Shown: positions 1 to 11,000 of the stretch, in pieces
Numbering within the stretch: position 1 is the stretch's first letter
How the letters are laid out: the number at the start of each line of letters is the position of its first letter
NCBI RefSeq assembly: GCF_026672425.1
Contig: NZ_JAPPRC010000005.1
Coordinates: 390,957-454,956, forward strand
Source: Pannonibacter sp. SL95
GTDB taxonomy: Bacteria; Pseudomonadota; Alphaproteobacteria; Rhizobiales; Stappiaceae
Direction of reading: 5' to 3'
DNA length: 64,000 nucleotides
Notes under the pieces: model-generated
Database searches by the model: none
What the model saw: the letters and a program-made list of their open reading frames with translations, nothing else
Told to the model about the DNA's origin: nothing
Made by a program: the position numbers and the translations under genes

Positions 1-1568
1 TCCGCCTGCAGCCTGGCCAGCGCACTGGCCAAAGCTGGCAAAAGGTCTTCCGCGGTCATTCCCGGCCCGCAGAGCGCGCCGGCCGCTCCGTGCAGGTGAA
101 CCCCCATCGCTGCGGCCTCGAACGGGGCAACCCCTTGTGCCAGCAAGCCGGCTATCGTTCCGGCGAGCACGTCGCCCGAACCCGCCGTCGCCAGACAGGG
201 CGGTGCATTGTCGTTGATATAGGTGCGCCCATCGGGCGCGGCGATGACGGTGTCTGGTCCCTTGGACACGATGATTGCACCGGAGAGTTCTGCTGCCGCG
301 CGTGCGGCGGACAGTCGGTCCAGACCGCCAAGGCCGGCGAACAGTCGGCGGAATTCGCCCGCATGCGGGGTCAGCACTGCCGGCTGCTGGCGCTCACAAA
401 GGGACTGGAACAGCGTGTCGGGGGCCTCCTCGAACACGGAGAGGGCGTCTGCATCAAGGACAAGACCAAGCCTTGCCGACGCCCTTGCCCTTGCCAGCTG
501 CAACACCCGCGCCTTCAGCTTGCCGGCGTCAGCTCCACCTCGGCCGGCACCCGGCCCGATGACCGCCGCCATGAGCCTTTGGTCCTCCAGCAGCCCGGCC
601 AGGTCGTCTTCACCGCGCAAGGGGCGCAGCATCACCGCCGTGAGATGGGCCACGAGAGCCGCCGTCGCCGACGGATCGCACGCGACCGTGACCAGCCCTG
701 CCCCGACCCGCAGCGCCGCCTCTGCCGATAGGCGAATGGCACCGGTCATACTGTAGGGGCCACTGACTGCCAGCACGGAACCGCGGCTGTACTTGTGCGC
801 CATCACACCCGGTTGCGGTAGCCTACGGGGCCAGGCAGCGGGCGCGTTCAGGCGCGTCTTCGGCCTCAATCCGGAGATCGTTTCACTACAAATGCCAATA
901 TCGCAAACAACTGCTTCACCGCAGAGTTCTCGCCCCGGAAGGAGAAGATGCCCAGGCTTGCGCCGCGCGAACGTCACCGTCCTGTCAGCACGCATGACAG
1001 GTCCCTCCGCGGTTCCCGTTGCCCCGTCGAGGCCGGATGGCACGTCAACGGCCAGAACCGGACAAGAGCTGGCCGCCACCACCGAGACAAGTTCGGCTGC
1101 CTGCCCTGACAGGGCACGCGACAGTCCCGCCCCGAACAGGGCATCAATGACAAGACCGCACTCCGGGCTTCGCAGATCCCCGATCAGCTGCGTCAGATCT
1201 CCAAAGGGCGCGATCTCGCCGCCGCCGCCGAGCCACTCCCGGGTGGCAAGCGCTGCGTCCCCCTTGAGGGCATCCAGCCTTGCCAGCAAATGCAGCTGCA
1301 CCGGAACGCCCCACCCTGACAGAACCCTTGCGGCAATCAGGCCATCGCCGCCATTGTTGCCCGGTCCGCAGAGGATGATGACCTTCCGGCCCGCGCGACC
1401 CGTCTGTTGCAGCATGACCGCCGCCTGCCGCGCGACGGCAGCTCCGGCGCGGCGCATCAGCACGATACCGGGTGTTCCGGATGCAATCGTCCGCCGGTCC
1501 GCCTCAGCCATCTCGTCCGGCGTCAGCAAGGCAGCCGAACTTTGCCGCGCATCATCGCCCCAGCTCAT
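1..1568 (-). CDS. nnr: Bifunctional NAD(P)H-hydrate epimerase / ADP-dependent dehydratase (3' end cut by window)
   Basis: Repairs damaged NAD(P)HX: the N-terminal YjeF_N domain epimerises it and the C-terminal ribokinase-like domain dehydrates it. The minus frame is open from ATG 1568 to the window edge, about 522 codons. The N-terminal part carries GPGNNGGDG at about residues 68-76, typical of the epimerase fold. Near base 170 the frame reads AGSGDVLAG, the glycine/aspartate motif of the dehydratase active site. The end of the protein lies beyond base 1, so the length cannot be checked, but both domains are present. It is divergent from glnB, a common neighbourhood in Rhizobiales. Function is assigned from domain motifs; confidence is high. 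Confidence 0.93.
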   Translation of the reverse strand, partial: MSWGDDARQSSAALLTPDEMAEADRRTIASGTPGIVLMRRAGAAVARQAAVMLQQTGRAGRKVIILCGPGNNGGDGLIAARVLSGWGVPVQLHLLARLDALKGDAALATREWLGGGGEIAPFGDLTQLIGDLRSPECGLVIDALFGAGLSRALSGQAAELVSVVAASSCPVLAVDVPSGLDGATGTAEGPVMRADRTVTFARRKPGHLLLPGRELCGEAVVCDIGICSETISGLRPKTRLNAPAAWPRRLPQPGVMAHKYSRGSVLAVSGPYSMTGAIRLSAEAALRVGAGLVTVACDPSATAALVAHLTAVMLRPLRGEDDLAGLLEDQRLMAAVIGPGAGRGGADAGKLKARVLQLARARASARLGLVLDADALSVFEEAPDTLFQSLCERQQPAVLTPHAGEFRRLFAGLGGLDRLSAARAAAELSGAIIVSKGPDTVIAAPDGRTYINDNAPPCLATAGSGDVLAGTIAGLLAQGVAPFEAAAMGVHLHGAAGALCGPGMTAEDLLPALASALARLQA

Positions 1569-1785
1569 CTGATCCTCATCACTCGCCCTGCTGCTGCGTT
1601 CCGCAGTTCCGTCCCTGCCCAACATCCCAAGACCACCGCGCAGAGACAAGGGCTGACTGGCTGTGCAGCGCAATGCCAACCGCCCAAACAAGCATCTTTC
1701 CTGCCAGCATTCGTGCACCCACCGGAGTGTTTGCCTGACACTGCGGCAGCCAAGTTTGAACCCAAACCGCTTCAGATCCGCCTAA

Positions 1786-2349
<564 letters not shown>

Positions 2350-2471
2350 CGTTTTTTGCGGGCTCGCCCGCTCATCCTTTTCGGCTCTGCCGGAGCTGGC
2401 GCCCTGACCGGCGCGATCCCGGAGCCGAGAACAAGCCCACGTGACAACCAGAACACCAGGGAAGTGAATAC

Positions 2472-3881
2472 ATGACCACCGCTGCTGAGATCCTCAAGGA
2501 TATCAAGGACAAGGACATCAAGTTCGTCGACCTGCGCTTTACCGACCCGCGCGGCAAGATGCACCACGTGACCATGGACGCCGGCCTTGTCGACGAAGAC
2601 ATGTTTGCTGAAGGCGTTGCCTTCGACGGTTCGTCGATTGCTGGCTGGAAGGCCATCGACGCCTCGGACATGACGCTGGTCCTGGATCCGGCCACCGTGC
2701 ACATGGACCCGTTCTTCGCCCAGTCCACGATGGTGATCCTCTGCGACATCGTCGACCCGCGCACCGGCGAGACCTACAACCGCGACCCGCGCACCATCGC
2801 CAAGAAGGCCGAAGCCTACGTGAAGGCTGGCGGCTTCGGCGACACCATCGTGTTCGGCCCGGAAGCTGAATTCTTCATCTTCGACGACGTGCGTTTTGCC
2901 TCGGAGCCGTTCAACACGGGCTTCAAGCTGGACTGCTCGGAACTGCCGACCAACCTCGACACCGAGTACGAAGCTGGCAACATGGGTCACCGTCCGCGCA
3001 TCAAGGGCGGCTACTTCCCGGTTCCCCCGATCGACAGCGCCCAGGACATCCGTTCCGAAATGCTGACCGTGATGTCCGAAATGGGCGTCGTGGTCGAGAA
3101 GCACCACCACGAAGTGGCTGCTGCCCAGCATGAACTTGGCATCAAGTTCAACACCATGGTCACCTGCGCCGACCACATGCAGATCTACAAGTACGTGGTG
3201 CACCAGGTTGCTCATGCCTACGGCAAGACCGCAACCTTCATGCCGAAGCCGGTGTTCGGTGACAACGGCTCGGGCATGCACTGCCACCAGTCGATCTGGA
3301 AGGATGGCAAGCCGCTGTTCGCCGGCAACCTCTATGCTGACCTCAGCGAGATGTGCCTGTACTACATCGGTGGCATTCTTAAGCACGCCAAGGCCCTGAA
3401 CGCCTTCACCAACCCGTCGACCAACTCCTACAAGCGTCTGGTCCCGGGCTATGAAGCTCCGGTGCTGCTGGCCTACTCCTCGGGCAACCGTTCGGCCTCC
3501 TGCCGCATCCCCTACACCTCGTCGCCTAAGGCCAAGCGCATCGAAGTCCGCTTCCCGGATCCGGCTGCGAACCCGTACCTGGCCTTTGCTGCCCAGCTGA
3601 TGGCCGGTCTTGATGGTATCAAGAACAAGATCCATCCGGGCGATGCCATGGACAAGAACCTCTACGACCTGCCGCCGGAAGAGCTGGCCGAGATCCCGAC
3701 CGTCTGCGGCTCGCTGCGCGAAGCCCTGCAGTCGCTGGACATCGACCGCGAGTTCCTGAAGGCCGGCGGCGTGTTCGACGACGACTTCATCGACAGCTAC
3801 ATCGAGCTGAAGATGGAAGAGAACATGCGCTACGAAATGACCCCGCATCCGGTCGAGTTCGACATGTACTACTCCGTCTGA
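2472..3881 (+). CDS. glnA: Glutamine synthetase type I
   Basis: ATP-dependent amidation of glutamate, the main ammonium assimilation step; forms a cytosolic dodecamer. The 469-residue product matches GSI. It begins with the beta-grasp domain ([17 protein letters not shown]) followed by the catalytic barrel with [11 protein letters not shown], the metal/ammonium segment [19 protein letters not shown] and NRSASCRIP. The adenylylation tyrosine lies in [10 protein letters not shown] near residue 398, as in GSI-beta enzymes regulated by GlnE. The ribosome site is GGGAAG just before ATG 2472. It sits behind glnB and ends at a strong hairpin terminator. No irregularity seen. Confidence 0.98.
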   Translation: MTTAAEILKDIKDKDIKFVDLRFTDPRGKMHHVTMDAGLVDEDMFAEGVAFDGSSIAGWKAIDASDMTLVLDPATVHMDPFFAQSTMVILCDIVDPRTGETYNRDPRTIAKKAEAYVKAGGFGDTIVFGPEAEFFIFDDVRFASEPFNTGFKLDCSELPTNLDTEYEAGNMGHRPRIKGGYFPVPPIDSAQDIRSEMLTVMSEMGVVVEKHHHEVAAAQHELGIKFNTMVTCADHMQIYKYVVHQVAHAYGKTATFMPKPVFGDNGSGMHCHQSIWKDGKPLFAGNLYADLSEMCLYYIGGILKHAKALNAFTNPSTNSYKRLVPGYEAPVLLAYSSGNRSASCRIPYTSSPKAKRIEVRFPDPAANPYLAFAAQLMAGLDGIKNKIHPGDAMDKNLYDLPPEELAEIPTVCGSLREALQSLDIDREFLKAGGVFDDDFIDSYIELKMEENMRYEMTPHPVEFDMYYSV

Positions 3882-3906
3882 TCCTCACCGGGATTGGAAC
3901 AGGAAA

Positions 3907-3930
3907 GGCCGGGCAATCGCCCGGCCTTTT
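3907..3930 (+). terminator. Rho-independent terminator of glnA
   Basis: GGCCGGGC, a four-base loop, GCCCGGCC, then TTTT: a perfect 8-bp GC stem 26 bases after the glnA stop codon. Confidence 0.9.
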
Positions 3931-3957
3931 CGTTTGTGTGGTCTAGCAATCACGTCA

Positions 3958-4917
3958 TCAACTCTGTTGTTGTGCGTTTTGCCTGATCCTTGCGTTCAGG
4001 ATGACGATGATCTTTCGCATGAGGGCGGCGATTGCGAGGATTGGCTTCTTCCCGTTGTTGATAAGCCTTTGATAGACCTCCTTTAATGGCCCGTTTGCGC
4101 GGCTTGCGGACAAGGCGGCCATGAAGAGGGCCGGCTTGACGGTGGAGCGTCCGCCGTGCATCCGGCGATATCCCTTGAGGGTTCCGCTGTCCTTGGGATG
4201 AGGGGCGACCCCGGCGAGGCTTGCGGCCTGGCGCCGGTCCATCGTTCCCAGTTCCGGCATGGTTGCGGCGAGGGTGATGGCGGTGCGCTTGCCCACGCCC
4301 GGCAGGGAGCAGCAGACCTCGATCCGGCGGGCGAGCTGCGGCGAGGCGTCGACGAGCGCCTCGATGGCGGCGTCGATGGCCTCGATCTCGTGCAGGATCG
4401 CCCGCAGGATGACCTGGCAGGAGCGGCGGATGATCGCGATGCCAGGTCCCTCTCCGGGGATCTTTGAGCGGTTCTGCTCGGCCACCTTGAGGGCGAGAAG
4501 CTCCTGACGGCGGGCATTGAGGCTGGCGAGTGTGCTCTGGGTCTCATCGGTAGGCGTGAACAGGGCGAGTGTCTTCCAGCGCTCCTCGCCATAGCGGGCC
4601 AGAGCCTGGGCATCGATGGCGTCTGTCTTGGCAAGACGGCCAAAGGACCGGCTGAATGCCTTGACCTTGACGGTATCGGCCCGGTGGCAGGCCAGGCCTG
4701 CAGCGGTCAGTTCGCCCACCAGCAGGCGCTCGTGGCCGCCGGTCGGCTCCAGCACGCACAGGCAGTCGGCCGACAGGCCTGTCAGCGCCTTGCGGATGCT
4801 GGCGGAGCGGTTGGGGAAGGTCGTGACACGGCCGGTGGCGGTGTCGAAGGCGGTGATGCTGTCCTTGGCGACATCGAAGCCGCAGACATGGGCGGGAGGC
4901 TGCTGCAGGGCGGGCAT
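3958..4917 (-). CDS. IS110-family transposase (DEDD recombinase)
   Basis: Recombinase with an N-terminal RuvC-like DEDD domain and a C-terminal Transposase_20 domain. Visible acidic positions are GFDVAKDS near the N-terminus, VLEPTGGHE, and KTDAIDAQALARYG. The C-terminal half reads CSLPGVGKRTAITLAATMPE and GYRRMHGGRSTVKPALFM, with the conserved serine of the second catalytic centre probably in that segment. From ATG 4917 the product is 319 residues; an upstream in-frame ATG at 4980 would add 21 residues that look less conserved. The reading frame is intact, so the element may still be active. No passenger genes. Confidence 0.92.
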   Translation of the reverse strand: MPALQQPPAHVCGFDVAKDSITAFDTATGRVTTFPNRSASIRKALTGLSADCLCVLEPTGGHERLLVGELTAAGLACHRADTVKVKAFSRSFGRLAKTDAIDAQALARYGEERWKTLALFTPTDETQSTLASLNARRQELLALKVAEQNRSKIPGEGPGIAIIRRSCQVILRAILHEIEAIDAAIEALVDASPQLARRIEVCCSLPGVGKRTAITLAATMPELGTMDRRQAASLAGVAPHPKDSGTLKGYRRMHGGRSTVKPALFMAALSASRANGPLKEVYQRLINNGKKPILAIAALMRKIIVILNARIRQNAQQQS

Positions 4918-5006
4918 GGCCGTGCTATCCTTGACGTGCTTCGGATTGTTTGCGGGCGTGGGTGTCAGCCAGAGGCCCAATCAACTCTCCAAGCGGGAAA
5001 AGGGAA

Positions 5007-5095
5007 GCGTCAGGGAGCCATGATGACAGCGGGTGAAAGCCCGACCCCGGGACGGTCGCCTGACGCTGAAGCTGCGGGTTAAGGGTCGCAGCTTC
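5007..5095 (-). ncRNA. Candidate IS110 bridge RNA region
   Basis: Upstream of the transposase, on its coding strand, two perfect stems are visible. GAAGCTGCG pairs with CGCAGCTTC (5068-5076 with 5087-5095). GCGTCAGG pairs with CCTGACGC (5007-5014 with 5059-5066) and encloses a 44-base region containing a further small hairpin near 5030-5045. IS110 elements are known to encode a structured bridge RNA in the leader next to the recombinase gene, with a 5' hairpin followed by looped guide stems. The layout here fits that, but no guide pairing has been tested. Confidence 0.5.
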
Positions 5096-5127
5096 CCCTT
5101 TACCCTAGCACCTCGGACAACAAACAA

Positions 5128-5224
5128 TCCCGGGCGCAGCAAAGCGAAGACCCGGGACCGGAGAGCCCTGGCTCGTCCGTATCGCGTTCATTGATCAAGT
5201 TTCGCCTCGGCTCTCCGGTCCCGG
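5128..5224. repeat. REP-like palindromic repeat element
   Basis: GGGACCGGAGAGCC (5154-5167) is the inverse of GGCTCTCCGGTCCC (5209-5222), forming a long imperfect cruciform. A nested hairpin with TCCCGGG and CCCGGGA arms lies at 5128-5157. Downstream text to about 5250 (CGGCCGGGATGACG) resembles the REP/BIME-type repeats dispersed in many alphaproteobacterial genomes. It lies between the IS110 element and the 3' end of a minus-strand gene and could also act as a transcript end. Copy number elsewhere is unknown. Confidence 0.6.
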
Positions 5225-5315
5225 CTCTCGCGGTGCTCGGCCGGGATGACGATGAAGCGCTTGCCAGCCAATTCCTGGCGGTCGTCCACACTCGAATTTT
5301 CGCCTGATCCGCAAA

Positions 5316-6542
5316 TTATTCCGGCATCACGACCGCCCGTTGCCGCTCCCGTTCCGGGGCCCAGGCCACAAGCATCTCACGAGCCGGGTTGGGCCCGAGC
5401 GTCAATCTGTGGAAGTCAAACGTGTCTTCCCGCTGCGAGGCGAAGAAGTAGCAGAAATGCAGCGCGAAGAAGTGCCAGCGCAGATGGTTGAAGCGGTCCC
5501 GCCCCATTGCGTCCGGTGCCCTGCCGCTGTAGCTGCGCGGTGCAAGCATCGGCGTCGCGCTCCATCGCCGGCCATAGTCGGCGACCGGATTGGCCCGGCC
5601 GCAGCACAGGGCATCCTGGGGCACGTAGATGTCGCTCCAGTCGATCCCGGGAGCCGCTCCCACACGGGCAACAGCGCGCTCAAACGCGCCGCCCGCATGG
5701 TATCCGCCGATGTATCCGATCGCCGAGCCAAGCGTCGCCAGCGCAATGCCGCCCCGTGCGACACCGAGGTCCGGTTTTTGCTCCAGCGCCTTGGCAAGCG
5801 CCATGACGAGGACGAAGGCACCGGAGCTGTGCGCGCACAGAAGGATATCGTCATCCGCCACCGCCTCGCGCTCCACCTGCAGGATTTTGCTGGCGAAGTG
5901 CGTGATGCGCCCGGTCATGTCCGCATCACGGTCAAAGGCAAGCTGGCGGATCGCATGCCAGTCATTGACCAGATACCAGAAGTACGTCGACGGCTCGATG
6001 AGGCGGGACAGGCCATGCACCAGGGCCGCCCAGATCCCCCATCCGGCCAGCCAGACCGGCCAGGCGACAAGCTGCGGCAAGCCGACCTCGTTCACCACCC
6101 CTCGCACCGGCTCAAGCATGACGGCGGGCGCACACAGGAGCATCAGATAGATCAGCAGGAGGAGGACCGGATAGACGTGGAAGATGCCATTCGGCCAATG
6201 GCGACGGAAGCTGTCGATGTATCCGCCGCTGCGCGCAAATCCGGCAAAGCTCGCAAAGGCTCCCAGCATCCGCTTCGGCCAGGAGCGCTGGAAGTCGCGC
6301 TTGGCGAGATCTCGCCAGCCCAGGAGATGAAAGATTGTACGTGTCTCGCCTTCCGGCCATGCGGCCCGACCGCGCCAGGTCGCCGACGCACCGCCCGGTC
6401 CCTGGCCATCCGCAAAGCCGGAAAGCTCCGCATCAACGCCCCGAATCCGGCCCATCGCCTCGGCTTCCTCAGCCATCGTCGACTGGAGGAACGATGGCCG
6501 GCGCAGGTCATAGCCGGGAATGAAGATGACATGTCGCAGCAA
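5316..6542 (-). CDS. Membrane-associated protein with alpha/beta-hydrolase-like motif
   Basis: A 408-residue protein of unknown function. It begins MLRHVIFIPGYDLR, a strand-plus-GY pattern often seen at the start of alpha/beta hydrolases. Two hydrophobic stretches in the middle (VYPVLLLLIYLMLLCAPAVM and LVAWPVWLAGWGIWAALV) are probable transmembrane helices. After them comes LLCAHSSGAFVLVMALAKAL, a serine-nucleophile-elbow-like sequence with Ala instead of the usual first Gly. A later segment has PQDALCCGRANPVADYG. A membrane-anchored esterase/lipase-like enzyme is plausible but not shown; substrate unknown. The gene stands alone between the REP element and tyrS. Confidence 0.7.
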   Translation of the reverse strand: MLRHVIFIPGYDLRRPSFLQSTMAEEAEAMGRIRGVDAELSGFADGQGPGGASATWRGRAAWPEGETRTIFHLLGWRDLAKRDFQRSWPKRMLGAFASFAGFARSGGYIDSFRRHWPNGIFHVYPVLLLLIYLMLLCAPAVMLEPVRGVVNEVGLPQLVAWPVWLAGWGIWAALVHGLSRLIEPSTYFWYLVNDWHAIRQLAFDRDADMTGRITHFASKILQVEREAVADDDILLCAHSSGAFVLVMALAKALEQKPDLGVARGGIALATLGSAIGYIGGYHAGGAFERAVARVGAAPGIDWSDIYVPQDALCCGRANPVADYGRRWSATPMLAPRSYSGRAPDAMGRDRFNHLRWHFFALHFCYFFASQREDTFDFHRLTLGPNPAREMLVAWAPERERQRAVVMPE

Positions 6543-6725
6543 GGGATCGGCACCAGTTGGGAATCAAGGGAAGCGGCTTATGCCAGAGCTTGCAGAGCGG
6601 ATCAGGATTTTTGCTGCTGAACCGGTGAAATCACCACAGACTTCCGATATAGCGGACACAATCACTTTCAGACCAGGGTCAAGCCTCGACGCCTGTACCC
6701 GCTTTTGACATGGAATGCGCGAAAG

Positions 6726-7979
6726 ATGACCGAATACAAGTCGGAGTTCCTGAAAACGCTCGCCGAGCGCGGTTTCATCCATCAGGTGTCGGATCATGAG
6801 GCGCTGGACAAGCTCCTCACCACGGAAACCGTGACCGCCTATATCGGCTTCGACTGCACCGCGCCCAGCCTGCATGCCGGGTCGCTGGTCACCATCATGA
6901 TGCTGTACTGGCTGCAGCAGACCGGGCACCGGCCGATCGCGCTGATGGGCTCCGGCACCACGCGCGTCGGTGATCCGACCGGCAAGGACGAGAGCCGCAA
7001 GATCCTCTCCGACGAGGATATCGAGGCCAACAAGGCCGGCATCCGCAAGGTCTTCGAAAAGCTGCTGACCTTCGGCGATGGCCCGCGCGACGCCATCATG
7101 CTCGACAATGCCGACTGGCTGATGAAGCTCAACTATGTCGAGTTCCTGCGTGACATCGGCCGCCATTTCTCGGTCAACCAGATGATCCAGCGCGACAGCG
7201 TGCGCCTGCGTCTTGAGCGCGAGCAGCACCTGTCGTTCCTAGAATTCAACTACATGCTGCTGCAGGGCTACGACTTCCTGGAGATCTACCAGCAGACCGG
7301 TTGCCGCCTGCAGATGGGCGGCTCCGACCAGTGGTCGAACATCCTGTCCGGCGTCGACCTGATCCGCCGCAAGGCCGGTATCGAGGCCTTCGCGCTGACC
7401 GCCCCGCTGCTGACGACCTCTTCGGGCGCGAAGATGGGCAAGACCGCCGCTGGGGCCGTCTGGCTCAATCCGGAGCAGCTGTCCGCCTATGACTACTGGC
7501 AGTACTGGCGCAACACCGAGGATGCGGACGTCGAGCGCTTCCTGAAGCTGTTCACCGTCCTGCCGCTCGCCGAAATCGCACGCCTGGCGGCCTTGCAGGG
7601 CTCGGAGATCAACGAGGCCAAGAAGGTGCTGGCGACCGAGGCAACTGCCATGGTCCATGGCCGGGAAGCCGCGGAAGCAGCCGCAGAAACCGCCCGCCGC
7701 GCCTTCGAGGAAGGCGCACTCGCCGAAGGCCTGCCGACCGTCGAGATCGCCGCTGCCGACCTTGCCGCCGGTATCGGTGTCCTGGCCGCCTTCGTGACCG
7801 CAGGCCTGTCCGCCTCCAATGGCGAGGCCCGGCGCAACATTGCCGGCGGCGCGCTGAAGATCAACGACGTCTCTGTCACCGACGACAAGCGCGTGCTCGG
7901 CACGGCCGATCTCACCGGCGAAGGCGTCATCAAGCTGTCGATGGGCAAGAAGAAGCACGTGCTGCTGAAGCCGCTCTGA
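6726..7979 (+). CDS. tyrS: Tyrosyl-tRNA synthetase
   Basis: Charges tRNA-Tyr. Class I synthetase of 417 residues. The HIGH-like signature is in [17 protein letters not shown] and the KMSKS-equivalent is [10 protein letters not shown]. The amino-acid pocket includes [22 protein letters not shown]-terminal S4-like RNA-binding domain follows ([20 protein letters not shown]). ATG 6726 gives the conserved N-terminus [20 protein letters not shown]; an upstream in-frame start would add seven unlikely residues. Monocistronic, ending in a clear terminator. Confidence 0.97.
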   Translation: MTEYKSEFLKTLAERGFIHQVSDHEALDKLLTTETVTAYIGFDCTAPSLHAGSLVTIMMLYWLQQTGHRPIALMGSGTTRVGDPTGKDESRKILSDEDIEANKAGIRKVFEKLLTFGDGPRDAIMLDNADWLMKLNYVEFLRDIGRHFSVNQMIQRDSVRLRLEREQHLSFLEFNYMLLQGYDFLEIYQQTGCRLQMGGSDQWSNILSGVDLIRRKAGIEAFALTAPLLTTSSGAKMGKTAAGAVWLNPEQLSAYDYWQYWRNTEDADVERFLKLFTVLPLAEIARLAALQGSEINEAKKVLATEATAMVHGREAAEAAAETARRAFEEGALAEGLPTVEIAAADLAAGIGVLAAFVTAGLSASNGEARRNIAGGALKINDVSVTDDKRVLGTADLTGEGVIKLSMGKKKHVLLKPL

Positions 7980-8005
7980 GCCTTCAGTCCTCGATCAACA
8001 TCAGG

Positions 8006-8032
8006 AGCCCGGCCATGTGCCGGGCTTTTTTT
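8006..8032 (+). terminator. Rho-independent terminator of tyrS
   Basis: AGCCCGGC, short loop, GCCGGGCT and a run of seven T, 26 bases after the tyrS stop. Confidence 0.92.
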
Positions 8033-8049
8033 GTTCCCGAGACGAGCAA

Positions 8050-11000
8050 TCAGCGGAATTCGAACATCTTGCGGAAGATGCCGGGGGCGATGGCGGAGAC
8101 TGGATTGACCGCAAGCACGGGAGCACTGACCGGACCTGACAGTCGATAGGTCACCCCGATCAACCCTTCCTGGCTGCCGCCGCCAAGGGCAAAGCCGAGA
8201 AGCGGGATCTTGGCGAACAGGTTGTTCAGCGCAAAAATGGGCACGAAGGTGCCGGTGAGCGACATTTCGCGGGTGTTGAGATCCACCGTTCCACCAACGG
8301 TTCCGCCCACCACCGCCCCCTGAAGGATCCCCTCCTCGAGGGTCAGCGTGTCGCCCTTGCGCGAGAAGCGGATGTCCATCCGGTCGAAGGACGCGTCGCC
8401 GGATGCTGTCAAGGCCGCGCCATTCGGCACAACCTGATTGTCCGGCCGCGGCGCAGAAACCTCGGGCAGTTCGGCCAGCTTGCGCAGGGCCGGATCTTCC
8501 GTGATCGAGAACCCGCGCACACCCAGTGTGCCGAACCAGGTGCTGTCGGATGGCAGTGACACCAGCAGACGGCCGGAGCCCCCGCGCATCCGGTCGTAGA
8601 GATCCAGGAAGCGCAGCACGGCGCCGGTGTCGGCGAAATCGCCGCTGGCAGCCCGCGCTTCGCCTTCCCCGGTAATCTCGATCTTGAATGCCCCGCGGTT
8701 GTTCGTGGCGCCGGTGAGCTTGAGGGTCGCGATATCACCCTTGTCAGCCAGCACATCGCCGATGACATCGGTGGCAAAGATCCCCTGGAAGCCCTGCAGG
8801 CGGCCGATCTTCAGGCTGATCCTGTAGGACGTCTTCGACGGCGTCTTGTCCGCGTCCGAGCCCTTGCGATCACGGATCTGCTTGATGAGCCCTCGGCCGT
8901 CAAACTGCGGCCCGGTCAGGGCGACACGGTAGCGGCCGGCATTCTCTCTCGTGATCTTCAGCGCCGCAGAATCGCCAGGGCGGATCTGGAACGTGCCAAA
9001 ATCCGCCTCGCGGAAATCGCCTGCCTTGCTGAGCAGAACCGATCCCTCCAGCACCACGCCCTCGGATCGCAGCGAGAAATTGCGCAACCGGCGTTCGGTC
9101 TCCGTCTCGGTGAGCAGGAACGAGGCGCTGGCGGCAACGCCCGGCGCTTTCTCCCATCCGATTTCGGTAAGCCGCAGAGCCGCGTCCTTCAGGTCAATCT
9201 CGAAGCGCTGGCCGTCTGGTGTTTCGGCGAGCTTCAAGACAAGCGTTCCACTCAGGAGCGTGCCAAGGTCGACGCCACGCTTGGCAAGCTCTGCCGCCGT
9301 CACTTTCAGCTCGACATCCTGTCGCGCCGTGACCTGGCTTGCATCAAGCGGATAGACAATGTCGATATTGGCCTGCAGCCCGTCGATCCGGCCACGGCCC
9401 TTGATGTCGACCTGCATCGGATCCGCCGTCAGCTGGATCGTAGCATCGGTGATCTTGTGCCCCTCGATTGGCTTGTCGGCAGAAAACGCGGACAGCTTGG
9501 CGCGCGCCGCCCAACCCACCTCGTCGACGGACAAGGCGAGCTTCAGCGGCAGCTTGGCGGTCACGTCGATATCGCCCGATCCGGACAGGCCGACACCGGA
9601 GAGGTCAGCCTTGTCAAGGATCCGGAACGGCTTGGCATTGGCGATCTCGGCAAGGGGGCCAAGCGCCCCTTGTAGCTTCAGGTCCAGTGTCCCGGTCTTG
9701 ATGTCGCGATCGGCAAGGTCAGGGATTTCAAAGCGCCCCGCAGGAACCGAGACAATGCCCCCTGACGGCGTGGTGACGCTGCCCGAGCGCATGTCAACCG
9801 TCAGCACCTCCTGTTCGATCCGAACGGTACCGGCAAGATCCGTGATCGGTGGCAGTGTTTCCAGAGGCGCCAGATCTGTGTCGATCAGGGTCAGCTCGAG
9901 CTTCAGGTCGTCGCCTCCCCAACCCGGATCAGGATGGGCCGCGTCGAAGGCCGGCGGGCGGATCGATGCATCAACCCTGGCACTCTGGATCTGTCCGGCT
10001 TTCATATGGTCGATGACCCAGCGCCGCGCTGGCGGTGTCAGCGTGATCGGCCAGATCTGCTTCAGCATCGCGACCGGCATCGCCTCGGCGTCTGCAGCCA
10101 GCGCCAGATAGGGTCCGTCATCGCGCAGGTCCAGCGAGGCAATCGCGCGGAAGATTGCAGGGCCGGACTGCAGCTGCAGCCGGTCGACCAGCACCGCCTT
10201 CTGGGCAAGGTTCACCCGACCCTCCAGGCCAAGGTAGTCGGCCACGACCGGTGGCTCGGCGACATCCGCCGAGCCAAAACGTGCCCGATCGGCCGTGATC
10301 CGGAACGTCCAGTCGTCTGCTCCAGTTGCGCCCGGACTTACAGCACCGCTGAAGAAAATCTCCGTATCGCCGCGCACGACATGCGATTTGCCGATAGCGA
10401 TCTCCGACGAACCGGCGGACCACCCAAGCGCCACGGCCACATCATCGAAGCGGATCAGGGTCGGTCCGGAGCGCATCCAGCCGTTCTGACCGCGCGCCAC
10501 CAGATTGGCAGCTTCGAACCCGCCGGCTGTGTCCAGAGTGGCGCTGAACTGGATTTCCAGCGGCAACCCAAGGCCCTTGCCGGCGTCGACCTGTTCGTTG
10601 GTTGGAAACAGCTCGGCCAGCGCCATGTCGCGGATGTAGAGACCGATTTCACGGCCCTTGTCATCAGATCTGGGCACGCGGCGCAGCGCCAGATCCCACA
10701 GGCCCATACGGCCGGCGATCTGCGCTTCCGCAATCAGCCCGCCCTGACTGTCGCGATGCATGACAGCATCGATCTCGTTGATCCGCCGCGGGACAGGACC
10801 CAGGATATCGACTTGGCCGTTGGTAATGCGAACTTCTCTGAGGTTGCGCTGGCGAAACTCGTCATCAACGATCCCGCCGACGCGGTCCACCGCTTCCATC
10901 GCCTCGTCCATCGACAGAAGGCTGGTCTCCGCATCGCCCGGACGCAGGGACACATGCGGCTGGTCGATCTCGAGGGCCGAGAACTGCAACCGCCCGGAGA

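Larger units (their letters stand above)
3940..5110 (-). mobile_element. IS110-family insertion sequence (ends not resolved)
   Basis: A single transposase gene with a structured non-coding leader upstream, placed between the glnA terminator and a REP-like palindrome. IS110 elements lack terminal inverted repeats and make no long target duplication, so the ends cannot be set from one copy. CTAGCA occurs near both proposed ends (about 3942 and 5104) and could mark the recombination core, but this is a guess. The stated boundaries are approximate. Confidence 0.6.
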
